The notes under the pieces were generated by a model, which searched no databases, was not told the DNA's origin, and saw nothing but the letters and a program-made list of their open reading frames with translations. Shown one piece after another: positions 1 through 7,275 of a stretch of DNA of 64,000 nt. A program made the translations under genes and the position numbers. How positions within the stretch are numbered: position 1 is the stretch's first letter; each line of letters starts with the position of its first letter. This stretch comes from Spirosoma fluviale (GTDB lineage: Bacteria; Bacteroidota; Bacteroidia; Cytophagales; Spirosomataceae), in NCBI RefSeq assembly GCF_900230225.1, contig NZ_OCNH01000003.1, positions 744,001 through 808,000 of the forward strand. Reading direction: 5' to 3'.

Positions 1-701
1 CGGCCAATGCATTTGCCGATCTGGAATACCGTCTCATTCTTTGCGGTCGTCGGCAGGACCGTCTGGCCGAGTTGGAGGAACAACTCGGCACCCAGACGTC
101 TGTAATCACCCTTAGCTTCGATGTGCGCGACTGGACCGAAGTTAGCGACGCCATTAGCAGCCTGCCCGATGAGTGGAAAGCCATTGATATTCTGGTGAAC
201 AATGCCGGAAATGCCTTTGGTATGTCGCCGATTCAGGATGGCGACGTTGCCGACTGGGATCTGATGATCGACGGTAATGTGCAGGGGTTACTGTATGTGT
301 CGAAGGCCGTGACGCCGGGCATGGTGGAACGCCAGCGCGGTCATATTGTCAACCTGAGTTCCATAGCGGGCAAGCAGACCTACGCCAATGGTGCCGTTTA
401 CTGCGCCAGCAAGGCCGCCGTTGAAGCCATCAGCACGGGCATGCGGCTGGACCTGACCCAGCATGGCATCAAAGTCACAAATATTGCGCCCGGTGCCGTT
501 GAAACGGAGTTTTCAGTCGTTCGCTTTAAAGGCGATGCCGAACGGGCGGCTAAAGTGTACGAAGGCTTTGCACCCCTCACCGCCGACGATATTGCCGATA
601 CGATTGTGTACGCTGTAACAGCCCCGGCCAACGTCACCATCGCCGATATGACCATCCTGGCGTCCGCTCAGGCAGCCGCTACCACGATTCACCGGAAGTA
701 A
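1..701 (+). CDS. SDR family NAD(P)-dependent oxidoreductase, YdfG-like (5' end missing)
   Basis: Short-chain dehydrogenase running in from the left edge. The frame is open from base 3 and reads a cofactor-discriminating segment (LILCGRR), so the missing part is only the start with the TGxxxGIG nucleotide loop. Visible SDR landmarks are NNAG, the catalytic serine in NLSSIAG and the YCASK (YxxxK) pair, followed by the APGAVETEF segment. The pattern resembles YdfG-type NADP-dependent 3-hydroxy acid/serine dehydrogenases, but the substrate cannot be read from sequence. A cytosolic monomeric unit of a usually oligomeric enzyme is expected. It is followed after a hairpin by a second SDR gene on the same strand. 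Family assignment is secure; the exact reaction is not. Confidence 0.9.
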   Translation, partial: ANAFADLEYRLILCGRRQDRLAELEEQLGTQTSVITLSFDVRDWTEVSDAISSLPDEWKAIDILVNNAGNAFGMSPIQDGDVADWDLMIDGNVQGLLYVSKAVTPGMVERQRGHIVNLSSIAGKQTYANGAVYCASKAAVEAISTGMRLDLTQHGIKVTNIAPGAVETEFSVVRFKGDAERAAKVYEGFAPLTADDIADTIVYAVTAPANVTIADMTILASAQAAATTIHRK

Positions 702-708
702 ACAGTTT

Positions 709-749
709 TTTCAAACCTATAAGGGTTCAAAAACCGTATAGGTTTGAAA
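709..749. terminator. Hairpin between the two dehydrogenase genes
   Basis: Perfect 13-bp inverted repeat (709-721 with 737-749) around a 15-base loop, just after the stop of the first SDR gene and directly before the ATG of the second. A run of T precedes the left arm and A's follow the right arm. It may terminate or attenuate transcription between the genes. Confidence 0.5.
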
Positions 750-761
750 CGGCTCTACTAT

Positions 762-1580
762 ATGGCAAAGACTATTTTTATAACAGGCGCATCATCAGGC
801 ATCGGGAAGGCTACCGCTATCCTTTTTGCCAGACACGGCTGGAACGTTGCCGCGACCATGCGTAATTCGCAAGATGATACCGAACTGGCGCAGTATCCGT
901 CCATTAAGGTGTATGCGCTGGATGTTACGCAGCCCGAGAGCGTTAGCCAGGCGGTGCAGCAGGCACTGGCCGACTGGAAACAGATCGACGTTTTGTTAAA
1001 TAATGCGGGCTATGGTCTGGCTGGCCCGCTGGAAACGGCTTCTGAAGAGAAGATCATGGACCAGTTCAATACCAATGTGTTCGGGGTAATGCGGACGATC
1101 AAGGCATTGCTGCCCAATTTCCGGGAAGCGGGGGGCGGTACCATCATCAACGTCACGTCGATTGGCGGACTGGTTGGCCTGCCGTTCAACTCCATCTACC
1201 ACGCCACCAAATTCGGGTTGGATGGCCTGTCTGAATCGCTGAATTACGAGCTGCGGCCCTTTGGTATTCGGGTGAAGATCGTGGCACCGGGCGGGGTCAT
1301 CACCGACTTTGCCACCCGTTCGCTGAAACGGACAGTAGACGGCCCAAGCGTGTACGACGCCGGTCTGGAGAAAATATTTGCGGCATTTGGCAAGAATTCG
1401 GCCAATTACTCGACCGCTGAGCAGATCGCCGAGGTGATCTACCAGGCCGCCACCGACGATACCAACCAGATTCGCTACGTAGCCGGACAGGACGCGCAGG
1501 CTACCTACGGTGCCTGGAAAAGCATGAGCAACGAAGATTTCTTTACGATGATCAACCAGCGGTTTGGTCTGGGGGAGTAA
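762..1580 (+). CDS. SDR family oxidoreductase (classical short-chain dehydrogenase)
   Basis: Complete classical short-chain dehydrogenase of 272 residues. The ATG at 762 is chosen over an in-frame TTG at 744 because the Rossmann strand starts right after it (MAKTIFITGASSGIG) and the upstream codons belong to a hairpin. Landmarks are TGASSGIG near residue 8, NNAGYG, the catalytic serine in NVTSIGG and YHATK (YxxxK), then VAPGGVITDF. It is likely a cytosolic NADP(H)-dependent carbonyl/alcohol oxidoreductase of the retinol-dehydrogenase-like group; the substrate is unknown. It follows another SDR gene in the same direction, and a strong hairpin follows it. The two SDRs are clearly different in sequence and not a recent tandem copy. 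Confidence 0.92.
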   Translation: MAKTIFITGASSGIGKATAILFARHGWNVAATMRNSQDDTELAQYPSIKVYALDVTQPESVSQAVQQALADWKQIDVLLNNAGYGLAGPLETASEEKIMDQFNTNVFGVMRTIKALLPNFREAGGGTIINVTSIGGLVGLPFNSIYHATKFGLDGLSESLNYELRPFGIRVKIVAPGGVITDFATRSLKRTVDGPSVYDAGLEKIFAAFGKNSANYSTAEQIAEVIYQAATDDTNQIRYVAGQDAQATYGAWKSMSNEDFFTMINQRFGLGE

Positions 1581-1597
1581 TTGATTAGAATGTCCTG

Positions 1598-1648
1598 AAA
1601 ATCCGGGGAGCAAAGTCGTGCAGCAGATGACTTTGCTCCCCGGATTTT
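1598..1648. terminator. Strong intergenic hairpin (20-bp stem)
   Basis: Perfect 20-bp inverted repeat (1598-1617 with 1629-1648) with an 11-base loop. The arms are AAAATCCGGGGAGCAAAGTC and its complement. It lies 17 bases after the SDR stop. The A-rich and T-rich ends give it the form of a terminator that can act in both directions. Confidence 0.75.
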
Positions 1649-1808
1649 GTCGTTTAGGGAGCCGTCAATCAGTGATTCAGAATTAAAGTGTAGCTACCGT
1701 TTAATTTCTATGGCATGGTATGATATAATCTAGGTTTAATAAAATATTTTTTAGATTATTGATAGGGATATATACATTGCCTCGCATAAGGTATTCTAAA
1801 CCACTGCC

Positions 1809-2417
1809 ATGAAAAATCATTATTATTTACTCGTTTTGTTCGTCTGCTCTTTGTTCGCTTATGCCTGCAAAAAAGAAGATACTCAACCTCAGACAGTCGC
1901 TAACATCGTCACCAATGGGGATATGGAAGCGGCTCCCTATGCCGACTGGGGCTCTTATTTAGGCAGGGTATCGACAACTAGTCCCAACAAATACACCATC
2001 GAATACTCAACCGAGGCTGCTTCCTCGCCAACCCATTCCATTAAAGTTAGTTGCGATGCGGTGAAGAATGACACAACCTACCAGTATCTACAGCAGATTA
2101 TTTATACATCCAATAAGCCTATTCCGGCGGGTGCCAAACTAACCCTGAGAGCTAAAATTAAGGTGGTCAATGTGCAGGGTAATGGAATATCGCTGGCAAT
2201 GGGAGGGAATGAAGGTGCCAGTGGTAGGTATGCATCTGCGTTTTATACATCAACTGAAGGTAAAATAGCCATTACGGGTACGAATGACTTTAAAGAGTAC
2301 GCCCTAACCTTTGATTCGTTTCCGGCTAAAGCCACCAGCATGTATGTACTGCTGGCTTACCTGCACAAAACTACCGGTACTGTTTATTTTGATGATGTGT
2401 CGCTTAGTATAAACTAA
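1809..2417 (+). CDS. Lipoprotein with carbohydrate-binding-like jelly-roll domain
   Basis: A 202-residue exported lipoprotein. A short signal peptide ends in a lipobox with Cys20 (LFAYAC), followed by KKED, so surface or periplasmic anchoring is expected. From about residue 33 the text NIVTNGDMEAAPYADW and the ending TVYFDDVSL are typical of CBM4/9/22-like beta-sandwich domains, so it may bind polysaccharide or be a structural module. No catalytic residues are evident. It is followed 34 bases later by an S41 peptidase lipoprotein on the same strand, and both are visibly richer in A+T than the neighbouring dehydrogenases, suggesting a two-gene unit of separate origin. Function is not known. 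Confidence 0.72.
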   Translation: MKNHYYLLVLFVCSLFAYACKKEDTQPQTVANIVTNGDMEAAPYADWGSYLGRVSTTSPNKYTIEYSTEAASSPTHSIKVSCDAVKNDTTYQYLQQIIYTSNKPIPAGAKLTLRAKIKVVNVQGNGISLAMGGNEGASGRYASAFYTSTEGKIAITGTNDFKEYALTFDSFPAKATSMYVLLAYLHKTTGTVYFDDVSLSIN

Positions 2418-2451
2418 CGAGAATAATCAACCTGATAACCCTGCTGGAACA

Positions 2452-3432
2452 ATGATGGGCACTACCAAAACCAATAGTTATTATCTGTTTGTCTTCTTCT
2501 GTTTTGGTTGTCTGGCTTCCTGCCAGAAAGATCAGGACCCGGCGGCTACATCGGCAACGGCGCAGGCATATGTAGATAGAATTGTCGGTGAGATGCAGAA
2601 GTATTCTATCAATCGGAAAACCATTGACTGGTCTGTTTTTAAGCAGAAGGTAAATGATAAACTGGCTGGAAGTCAGTCGATTGCCGATACATACCCGGCA
2701 ATCCAACTTGCCTTAACCTTGTTGGGAGACAATCATAGCTCGTATATGACTTCTACAGGAACCCTGCTTATTGGAGTGCGATCGATAAACTGCACGGATG
2801 GGAGACCAACGGATGTTCCGGCTACTTCTAAAATTGGGTATGTAAAAATTACCGGCTTTTCTGGTAGTGGGACAGAGGCAACCAATTTTGCCAAATCCAT
2901 TCAAACTGCCATCAGACAGGCTGATTCGGATTCCATTCGGGGTTGGATTGTTGACCTTCGGGGTAATACGGGCGGCAATATGTGGCCTATGCTGGCGGGG
3001 GTTGGGCCAATTCTGGGTGATGGCATAGCCGGATATTTTATTGACCCGGATGGAATGACTACCTCCTGGTCATACCAAAAAGGAATAGCCATGATGGATC
3101 AGAAAGAAATGGTTAGCGTAGACGACCCCTATACCCTGCGCCGAGTGAATCCGAAAGTTGCTGTGTTGACAAATACAGTCACCGTCAGCTCAGGGGAAGT
3201 GATGGCTATCTCATTTAAAACCCGTCTCAATACCCGAAGTTTTGGTACACCCACCTGTGGCCTTTCTACGGCTAATTGGATGACAGTTCTTAGTGACGGG
3301 GGCATTCTGAATTTAACAAAATCTACGTTAGCCGATCGGACTAAAAAGTTGTATGGCAACCAGGTTCAGCCAGACGAAGTAGCTTATCCATCTACCGCCG
3401 TCGATAACGCCATCGCGTGGTTACTACAATAA
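2452..3432 (+). CDS. S41 family peptidase lipoprotein (C-terminal processing protease-like)
   Basis: A 326-residue secreted lipoprotein: the signal peptide ends with Cys24 (LASC). The body carries S41 features: GDNHSSYM near residue 100, the WIVDLRGNTGG segment, and a catalytic-serine region NTVTVSSGEVMAISFK, with the lysine a few residues later as the presumed base. The family cleaves proteins in the periplasm or on the cell surface. No PDZ domain is obvious, so this resembles the short tail-specific-protease-like lipoproteins common in Bacteroidota. ATG codons at 2452 and 2455 are both possible starts. The upstream neighbour is a carbohydrate-binding-like lipoprotein. Confidence 0.82.
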   Translation: MMGTTKTNSYYLFVFFCFGCLASCQKDQDPAATSATAQAYVDRIVGEMQKYSINRKTIDWSVFKQKVNDKLAGSQSIADTYPAIQLALTLLGDNHSSYMTSTGTLLIGVRSINCTDGRPTDVPATSKIGYVKITGFSGSGTEATNFAKSIQTAIRQADSDSIRGWIVDLRGNTGGNMWPMLAGVGPILGDGIAGYFIDPDGMTTSWSYQKGIAMMDQKEMVSVDDPYTLRRVNPKVAVLTNTVTVSSGEVMAISFKTRLNTRSFGTPTCGLSTANWMTVLSDGGILNLTKSTLADRTKKLYGNQVQPDEVAYPSTAVDNAIAWLLQ

Positions 3433-3601
3433 GCATAGCTTATCGTTTTTTATACATTAATGGTAACTTATTGATAAAGGTCGCTCCATAACGCCTAAAC
3501 CGCTTCAACTTGCTGTCCCGGCACCCTATATGTAAATGCTGGGCGAAGTCGTTTATGTGGGTAATGCAACTGTAAAGAAAAAACTGATCTTTTTTCAAAA
3601 G

Positions 3602-4276
3602 TTAGGTCGCCTGTTTCGTACTGGCCACTAAAGCCATCAACACCTCCGACTCCACCCGGTGTGTACCGTCGAAAGCGGTGATTTGCAGCGTTGGGGCGTC
3701 GGTTTTCAACCGACCGAGGTAGCCGTCGATATCGGTAATTTCCTGAATATATTCGTCCTGCCGACCGTAGACGTAGTGCATTTCGGTTGAGCCAAATCCT
3801 GAAGTATCCATTAGCTCCGCAAGGCCGTTAGGAAAATAACCCGCCCACATAATGAGTCGGTCCGCGTGAACGTGCCCGTTGTTCAGCCATCGACAGGCGG
3901 TAGCGGCTCCCTGCGAAAAACCGAAGAGGGTAATTTGTAAAGCCGCCTGGTTGGGTTCACGGCCCTCCAGAATTAGGTCGTAGAGAGAGTTCAGGTAGGT
4001 CACATAATCGCTGACTTCATGGTCGCGGTCTTCGCGGCTCATCCACGAAGCGCCAATGCGCTGGTAGCTGGTATCCAGATACATGCGGGAGAGTCCCTCC
4101 GGCACCACGATCAAGGTTTGCCCGTCGTCCAGGTCGCTGAACTTCCGACTGAAATACTGCGCCAGTTGCCCGAATCCGTGCAAACAGAACCAGATGTTTT
4201 TAGTCTGGTCGGTGAGGGTTCCCAGGGTGTAATACCGGGCGGTTCGCCGGACGGGCAAGTGGTGTTCCTGAAGCAT
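3602..4276 (-). CDS. Alpha/beta hydrolase, carboxylesterase/phospholipase family
   Basis: A 224-residue cytosolic alpha/beta hydrolase. HGFG near residue 33 forms the oxyanion region, the nucleophile is Ser121 in GFSQGA, and Asp174 (GRQDEY) and His206 (DGTHRV) complete the triad in the right order and spacing. The family hydrolyses carboxylic esters or short acyl groups; the natural substrate is unknown. It is the last gene of a leftward run, 6 bases after a hotdog-fold protein gene, so the two are probably cotranscribed. Both could handle acyl esters or thioesters, but this is only inference from adjacency. Confidence 0.85.
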   Translation of the reverse strand: MLQEHHLPVRRTARYYTLGTLTDQTKNIWFCLHGFGQLAQYFSRKFSDLDDGQTLIVVPEGLSRMYLDTSYQRIGASWMSREDRDHEVSDYVTYLNSLYDLILEGREPNQAALQITLFGFSQGAATACRWLNNGHVHADRLIMWAGYFPNGLAELMDTSGFGSTEMHYVYGRQDEYIQEITDIDGYLGRLKTDAPTLQITAFDGTHRVESEVLMALVASTKQAT

Positions 4277-4282
4277 AGCGGC

Positions 4283-4813
4283 TTATCGGTGAAATCGTGA
4301 TTGCTGGCGGTCGTTCTTCCGCTGTTCGTAATGCTGTTTATCGGCAATGTAACAAAGGCGCTCGATCTGGGCGTGAACGACGCCATCGGCATCCACCCAG
4401 TCCAGCGTAAACGTCTGCTCTGTTTGTCCGTTCTCCGCTACCGCCTGCCGAATCGTGTCGAGCTGTTCATCGGTAATTTCGAAGCGGGCGTAGAGTGTCT
4501 GGCGGCCCGGCTTTCGAAACCGGATGCTGCCCGTTTTATCCCAAACCACGTATTGCTTCCCTAAAATGCGCAACAGCATGAGCATGTAAAACGGGTCGGC
4601 GGCAGCGAACATACTGCCGCCGAAAATGGTACCGACGTAGTTATAGGTCCACACGTTTCGGCGTAACCGCAGATGAACCTCCCGCGAATCGCCCGACCAG
4701 AATAGAATCTTTCCTCCTGTGCCAAAATACATTGGGTACCAGTTCATCAACTGACGAAAACGCCACATGTTGAACGACTCGGTCCGGCTGGTTTGCAGAA
4801 AAGCAGGTTTCAT
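4283..4813 (-). CDS. DUF4442 domain-containing protein (hotdog-fold, thioesterase-like)
   Basis: A 176-residue protein with the DUF4442 pattern: an N-terminal helix with NWYPMYFGTGGK, then VWTYNYVGTIFGGSMFAAADPFYM. This is the hotdog helix region where thioesterases keep catalytic residues. DUF4442 proteins are related to acyl-CoA thioesterases but have no assigned substrate. The last 20 or so residues are basic and rich in Gln and Arg, and probably disordered. It lies 6 bases upstream of an esterase gene and 40 bases downstream of a DinB gene, all on the minus strand. Confidence 0.82.
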   Translation of the reverse strand: MKPAFLQTSRTESFNMWRFRQLMNWYPMYFGTGGKILFWSGDSREVHLRLRRNVWTYNYVGTIFGGSMFAAADPFYMLMLLRILGKQYVVWDKTGSIRFRKPGRQTLYARFEITDEQLDTIRQAVAENGQTEQTFTLDWVDADGVVHAQIERLCYIADKQHYEQRKNDRQQSRFHR

Positions 4814-4853
4814 AAGTGGTGAGCGTAAAGTGAACGCGTTGAAAACAAGCTAA

Positions 4854-5318
4854 TTAGTAGCCTGTTGTGACAAACTGCTGGCCTTTTTTGGTGGCCTGTG
4901 CTATCTGTCCGGCATGGTAAGAATTGTGGTGCATCAGGAACGTAAGCAGCTGCATACGCGAAACTTCACCAAAGGGCGATGGTACCATTTCGGCCCATTG
5001 TTCATCGCTCGTTTGCTGAATCTGTTCGGCAATCATGGCGAAACTATCGTCGTATAGCTGTAGAACGGCTGTCAGATCGAGCACTCGACCATCGTCCGAA
5101 ACACCGCCCACAGCCTGTAAGGGAATGGTTACTTCCCGACCAAAGAGCATGAACGCAAATCGGTGCATGACTTCGGCGGTATGGAGGGCGATAAATCCGG
5201 CCGACGCTGTTTCGGGTGTTAGGCGGTAGCGGTAGTTGTCGGGCGTTAGTTTACGAACGGGACCAGCCGCCGATGCCTGATTGAACTGCCAAAGCTGGGA
5301 AAGGAGTTGTGTTGTCAT
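4854..5318 (-). CDS. DinB family protein
   Basis: A 154-residue four-helix-bundle protein. The N-terminal helix, a first histidine in ALHTAEVMHRF and the C-terminal MHHNSYHAGQI motif give the three-histidine metal-site pattern of DinB/YfiT-like enzymes. Members act in thiol-dependent transfer reactions or detoxification; many have unknown roles. It belongs to a leftward cluster with a MarR-type regulator upstream and a hotdog protein downstream. A large palindromic element separates it from the regulator gene. Confidence 0.85.
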   Translation of the reverse strand: MTTQLLSQLWQFNQASAAGPVRKLTPDNYRYRLTPETASAGFIALHTAEVMHRFAFMLFGREVTIPLQAVGGVSDDGRVLDLTAVLQLYDDSFAMIAEQIQQTSDEQWAEMVPSPFGEVSRMQLLTFLMHHNSYHAGQIAQATKKGQQFVTTGY

Positions 5319-5345
5319 GGGTGTATTGTAGTGGGTGTAGTAAGT

Positions 5346-5445
5346 GTAGTGCCGCCCGTCGATGCGTCGAACCGTCCCGGTCGGGCGTATGATAAGTGTT
5401 ATCTACCCGACCGAGACGGTCGCCGGGCCGCCGAAGCGGCACTAC
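5346..5445. repeat. Nested palindromic intergenic element (GTAGT-type), copy A
   Basis: The outer arms are GTAGTGCCGC (5346-5355) and its exact complement (5436-5445). The inner arms 5371-5385 and 5406-5420 match at 14 of 15 bases around ACCGTCCCGGTCGGG. The element lies just after the MarR gene stop and shares its core with the element at 31885-31982. It is probably a terminator and a dispersed repeat. Confidence 0.75.
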
Positions 5446-5451
5446 TGTGTT

Positions 5452-5895
5452 CTATTGATTTGGTAAAAGTTTAGTGAATACATGGTCAGAAAAAACACGC
5501 AGGCCGTCGACAGCATCGGTACCCAGATCCGTGCGTACCTGTTCGTTGAGGGCTTTCCAGATTTTATGGCATCGTTTGGCCAGGAGCCTTCCCTCTTCCG
5601 TCAGATAAAGCCCGTTACGGAGGTTATCCGTCAGCCAGCCGTTCTTTTGGAGGAGCTGTACATCCCGGCTCATCGCCGATTTTTCAATCTGTAATCGTTT
5701 CGATAGCTCGGCCTGCCGAATGCCCGGCTGGGCGAACATGTGCATCAGCAGACCTGCCTGGGCAAAGGTGACTCCTTCGGCCGCGAAAGCCTCGTTATAC
5801 CGCCCCGTCACGACCCGCGCCAGCATCCGTAACCGACCCGCAATGCAGTAACTATCAGGGCTTTTATCGGGCTGAGGGGGTTGTTCTGGATTCAT
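5452..5895 (-). CDS. MarR family winged-helix transcriptional regulator
   Basis: A 147-residue MarR regulator. The ATG at 5895 is preferred over an upstream in-frame start because the extra residues would overlap the probable operator and are not MarR-like. The winged helix-turn-helix is at RQAELSKRLQIEKSAMSRDVQLLQKNGWL, followed by the wing (NLRNGLYLTEEGRLLA). The flanking helices form the dimer interface. It likely represses its own operon, and perhaps the symporter gene upstream or the DinB/hotdog/esterase genes downstream. The ligand is unknown. An inverted repeat lies 8 bases before the start codon. Confidence 0.88.
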   Translation of the reverse strand: MNPEQPPQPDKSPDSYCIAGRLRMLARVVTGRYNEAFAAEGVTFAQAGLLMHMFAQPGIRQAELSKRLQIEKSAMSRDVQLLQKNGWLTDNLRNGLYLTEEGRLLAKRCHKIWKALNEQVRTDLGTDAVDGLRVFSDHVFTKLLPNQ

Positions 5896-5902
5896 GGGGT
5901 AA

Positions 5903-5925
5903 ATATACAAGTCGAAGTTGTATAT
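5903..5925. promoter_or_regulatory. Candidate MarR operator
   Basis: Inverted repeat ATATACAA-N7-TTGTATAT (5903-5910 and 5918-5925), immediately upstream of the MarR gene start. A further CAACTTGT half site lies at 5928-5935. Position and symmetry suit autoregulation by a MarR dimer. No binding evidence exists. Confidence 0.45.
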
Positions 5926-5994
5926 GCAACTTGTGTGCCTAAATAAATAACTCACCTGATTTATGTGAGCTATTTACTGATCCCGTAATATGTA

Positions 5995-6999
5995 TTAAAC
6001 ATCCTGCGACGACACTGACTGAACGGAAGCCGTCTTGCTCAGTGCCACATCTTTAGGCGGGTTCTGGCTCCAGAAAGTGGCCAGTAGTGAGCCGGTCGTG
6101 TTCATGATGGGGCCGAAGAGGGCAGGAGCGAGGCCTACCGTGGCTACTTTACCCATTTGTACCGCAATTCCCGACGCTAATCCACCATTCTGTAAGCCTA
6201 CTTCAATGGCCACGGTGCGGGAACTCTGCTCGTCAAGGCCAAACAAGCGGGCGCTCCAGTAGCCTAATGTAAAGCCCGTCAGGTTGTGGATCAATACGCA
6301 TAGAGCCAGTGTCCAGCCTACTGTTAGCAGACTATCGCGACCGGCGGCTGTGATGATGGCAACAATCAGAACAATGCCACCCATCGAAATAAGCGGCATC
6401 ACCCGGTTGAGCATAACAGCCGATTTATGGAAAATCCGGTTCAGCGCCAGGCCGACCAGCACGGGCAAAATGACGATCTGCATAATCTCGATCATCATTT
6501 TCCAGAAAGAAATTTCAATGAACTGTCCCGCCAGCAGGGTCATCAGCGCGGGCATCAGAAACGGGGCCAGAAGGGTAGACAGCGTCGTTACGGTAATAGA
6601 CAGAGGAACGTTGGCCTTCGCAATAAAACACATGACGTTGGAAGCCAATCCGCTGGGCGAACAACCGATCAGCACAACACCAGCCGCTATCTCGGGCGGA
6701 AAACTGAACACATTGGCCAGCGTGTAACCCAGCAGGGGCATGATCAGAAAATGGCAGGTTACGCCAATAAACACTGCCTTTGGCTGCTTGATGACGCCCT
6801 CGAAATCCTTGATCGACATGGTGGTACCCATGCCCAGCATGATGATTTGCAGGAGGGGAACAATCAGTTTTTTCAGCGGGAAATCACCGACACTGGTGAA
6901 AGGCCCCGGAAAGATCAGTGCTGTGGTTACCGCCACAATGATCAGGGCCGTATAAATCAAATTGCTGTATGACGAGCGGTCATTGGTTTCAGCTTTCAT
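5995..6999 (-). CDS. Bile acid:sodium symporter (BASS) family transporter
   Basis: A 334-residue integral membrane protein with about ten hydrophobic segments. Family marks are MLGMGTTMSIKDF after the second helix, the GCSPSGLASNVMCFIAKAN segment that carries sodium and substrate contacts, and the pseudo-symmetric VGLQNGGLASGIA region. The family moves organic anions with sodium (bile acids in animals; pantoate, pyruvate or other acids in bacteria and plants), so the name does not imply bile acids here. It is upstream of the MarR gene on the same strand with a 100-base gap, so an inducible transport unit is plausible. Confidence 0.88.
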   Translation of the reverse strand: MKAETNDRSSYSNLIYTALIIVAVTTALIFPGPFTSVGDFPLKKLIVPLLQIIMLGMGTTMSIKDFEGVIKQPKAVFIGVTCHFLIMPLLGYTLANVFSFPPEIAAGVVLIGCSPSGLASNVMCFIAKANVPLSITVTTLSTLLAPFLMPALMTLLAGQFIEISFWKMMIEIMQIVILPVLVGLALNRIFHKSAVMLNRVMPLISMGGIVLIVAIITAAGRDSLLTVGWTLALCVLIHNLTGFTLGYWSARLFGLDEQSSRTVAIEVGLQNGGLASGIAVQMGKVATVGLAPALFGPIMNTTGSLLATFWSQNPPKDVALSKTASVQSVSSQDV

Positions 7000-7202
7000 T
7001 TTCTAAGGAAGACTAGTAAACGGAGAATGACACAGAGAACATGTGTAGAGGTAGAAAGCAATCCGTCGGCTAAACTTACCCGTTTCAGCCGCTCATACTT
7101 AAGACCCGAGAAAAACACCTGTCTATCCGCTGAATCTGAGATACTACCCTTGTAAGTAACTTAAATAGTGATTAGGCAAATAAAATTTGCTTGATGGTGT
7201 TC

Positions 7203-7233
7203 TTTGCGAAATTTTAAGTAAATGATAACTTTG
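7203..7233 (+). promoter_or_regulatory. Bacteroidota-type promoter upstream of the SusC gene
   Basis: TTTG at 7203-7206 and TAACTTTG at 7226-7233 are separated by 19 bases. This matches the Bacteroidota vegetative sigma consensus (TTTG, 19-21 bases, TAnnTTTG). A start site near 7240 would leave a leader of roughly 35 bases before the ATG at 7276. Confidence 0.65.
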
Positions 7234-7275
7234 TCCTTTGTCTTTTTTTAATGAGGCTTTACTACTTACTCAACT

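Noticed and set aside
996..1613. Long minus-strand frame opposite the second SDR gene
   Set aside because: It overlaps a clear SDR gene, has no family features and is explained by the high GC of the coding strand.
6427..6972. 181-codon plus-strand frame opposite the symporter gene
   Set aside because: Composition (very rich in Gln, His, Asp) is that of an antisense frame of a membrane protein; no start or domain support.
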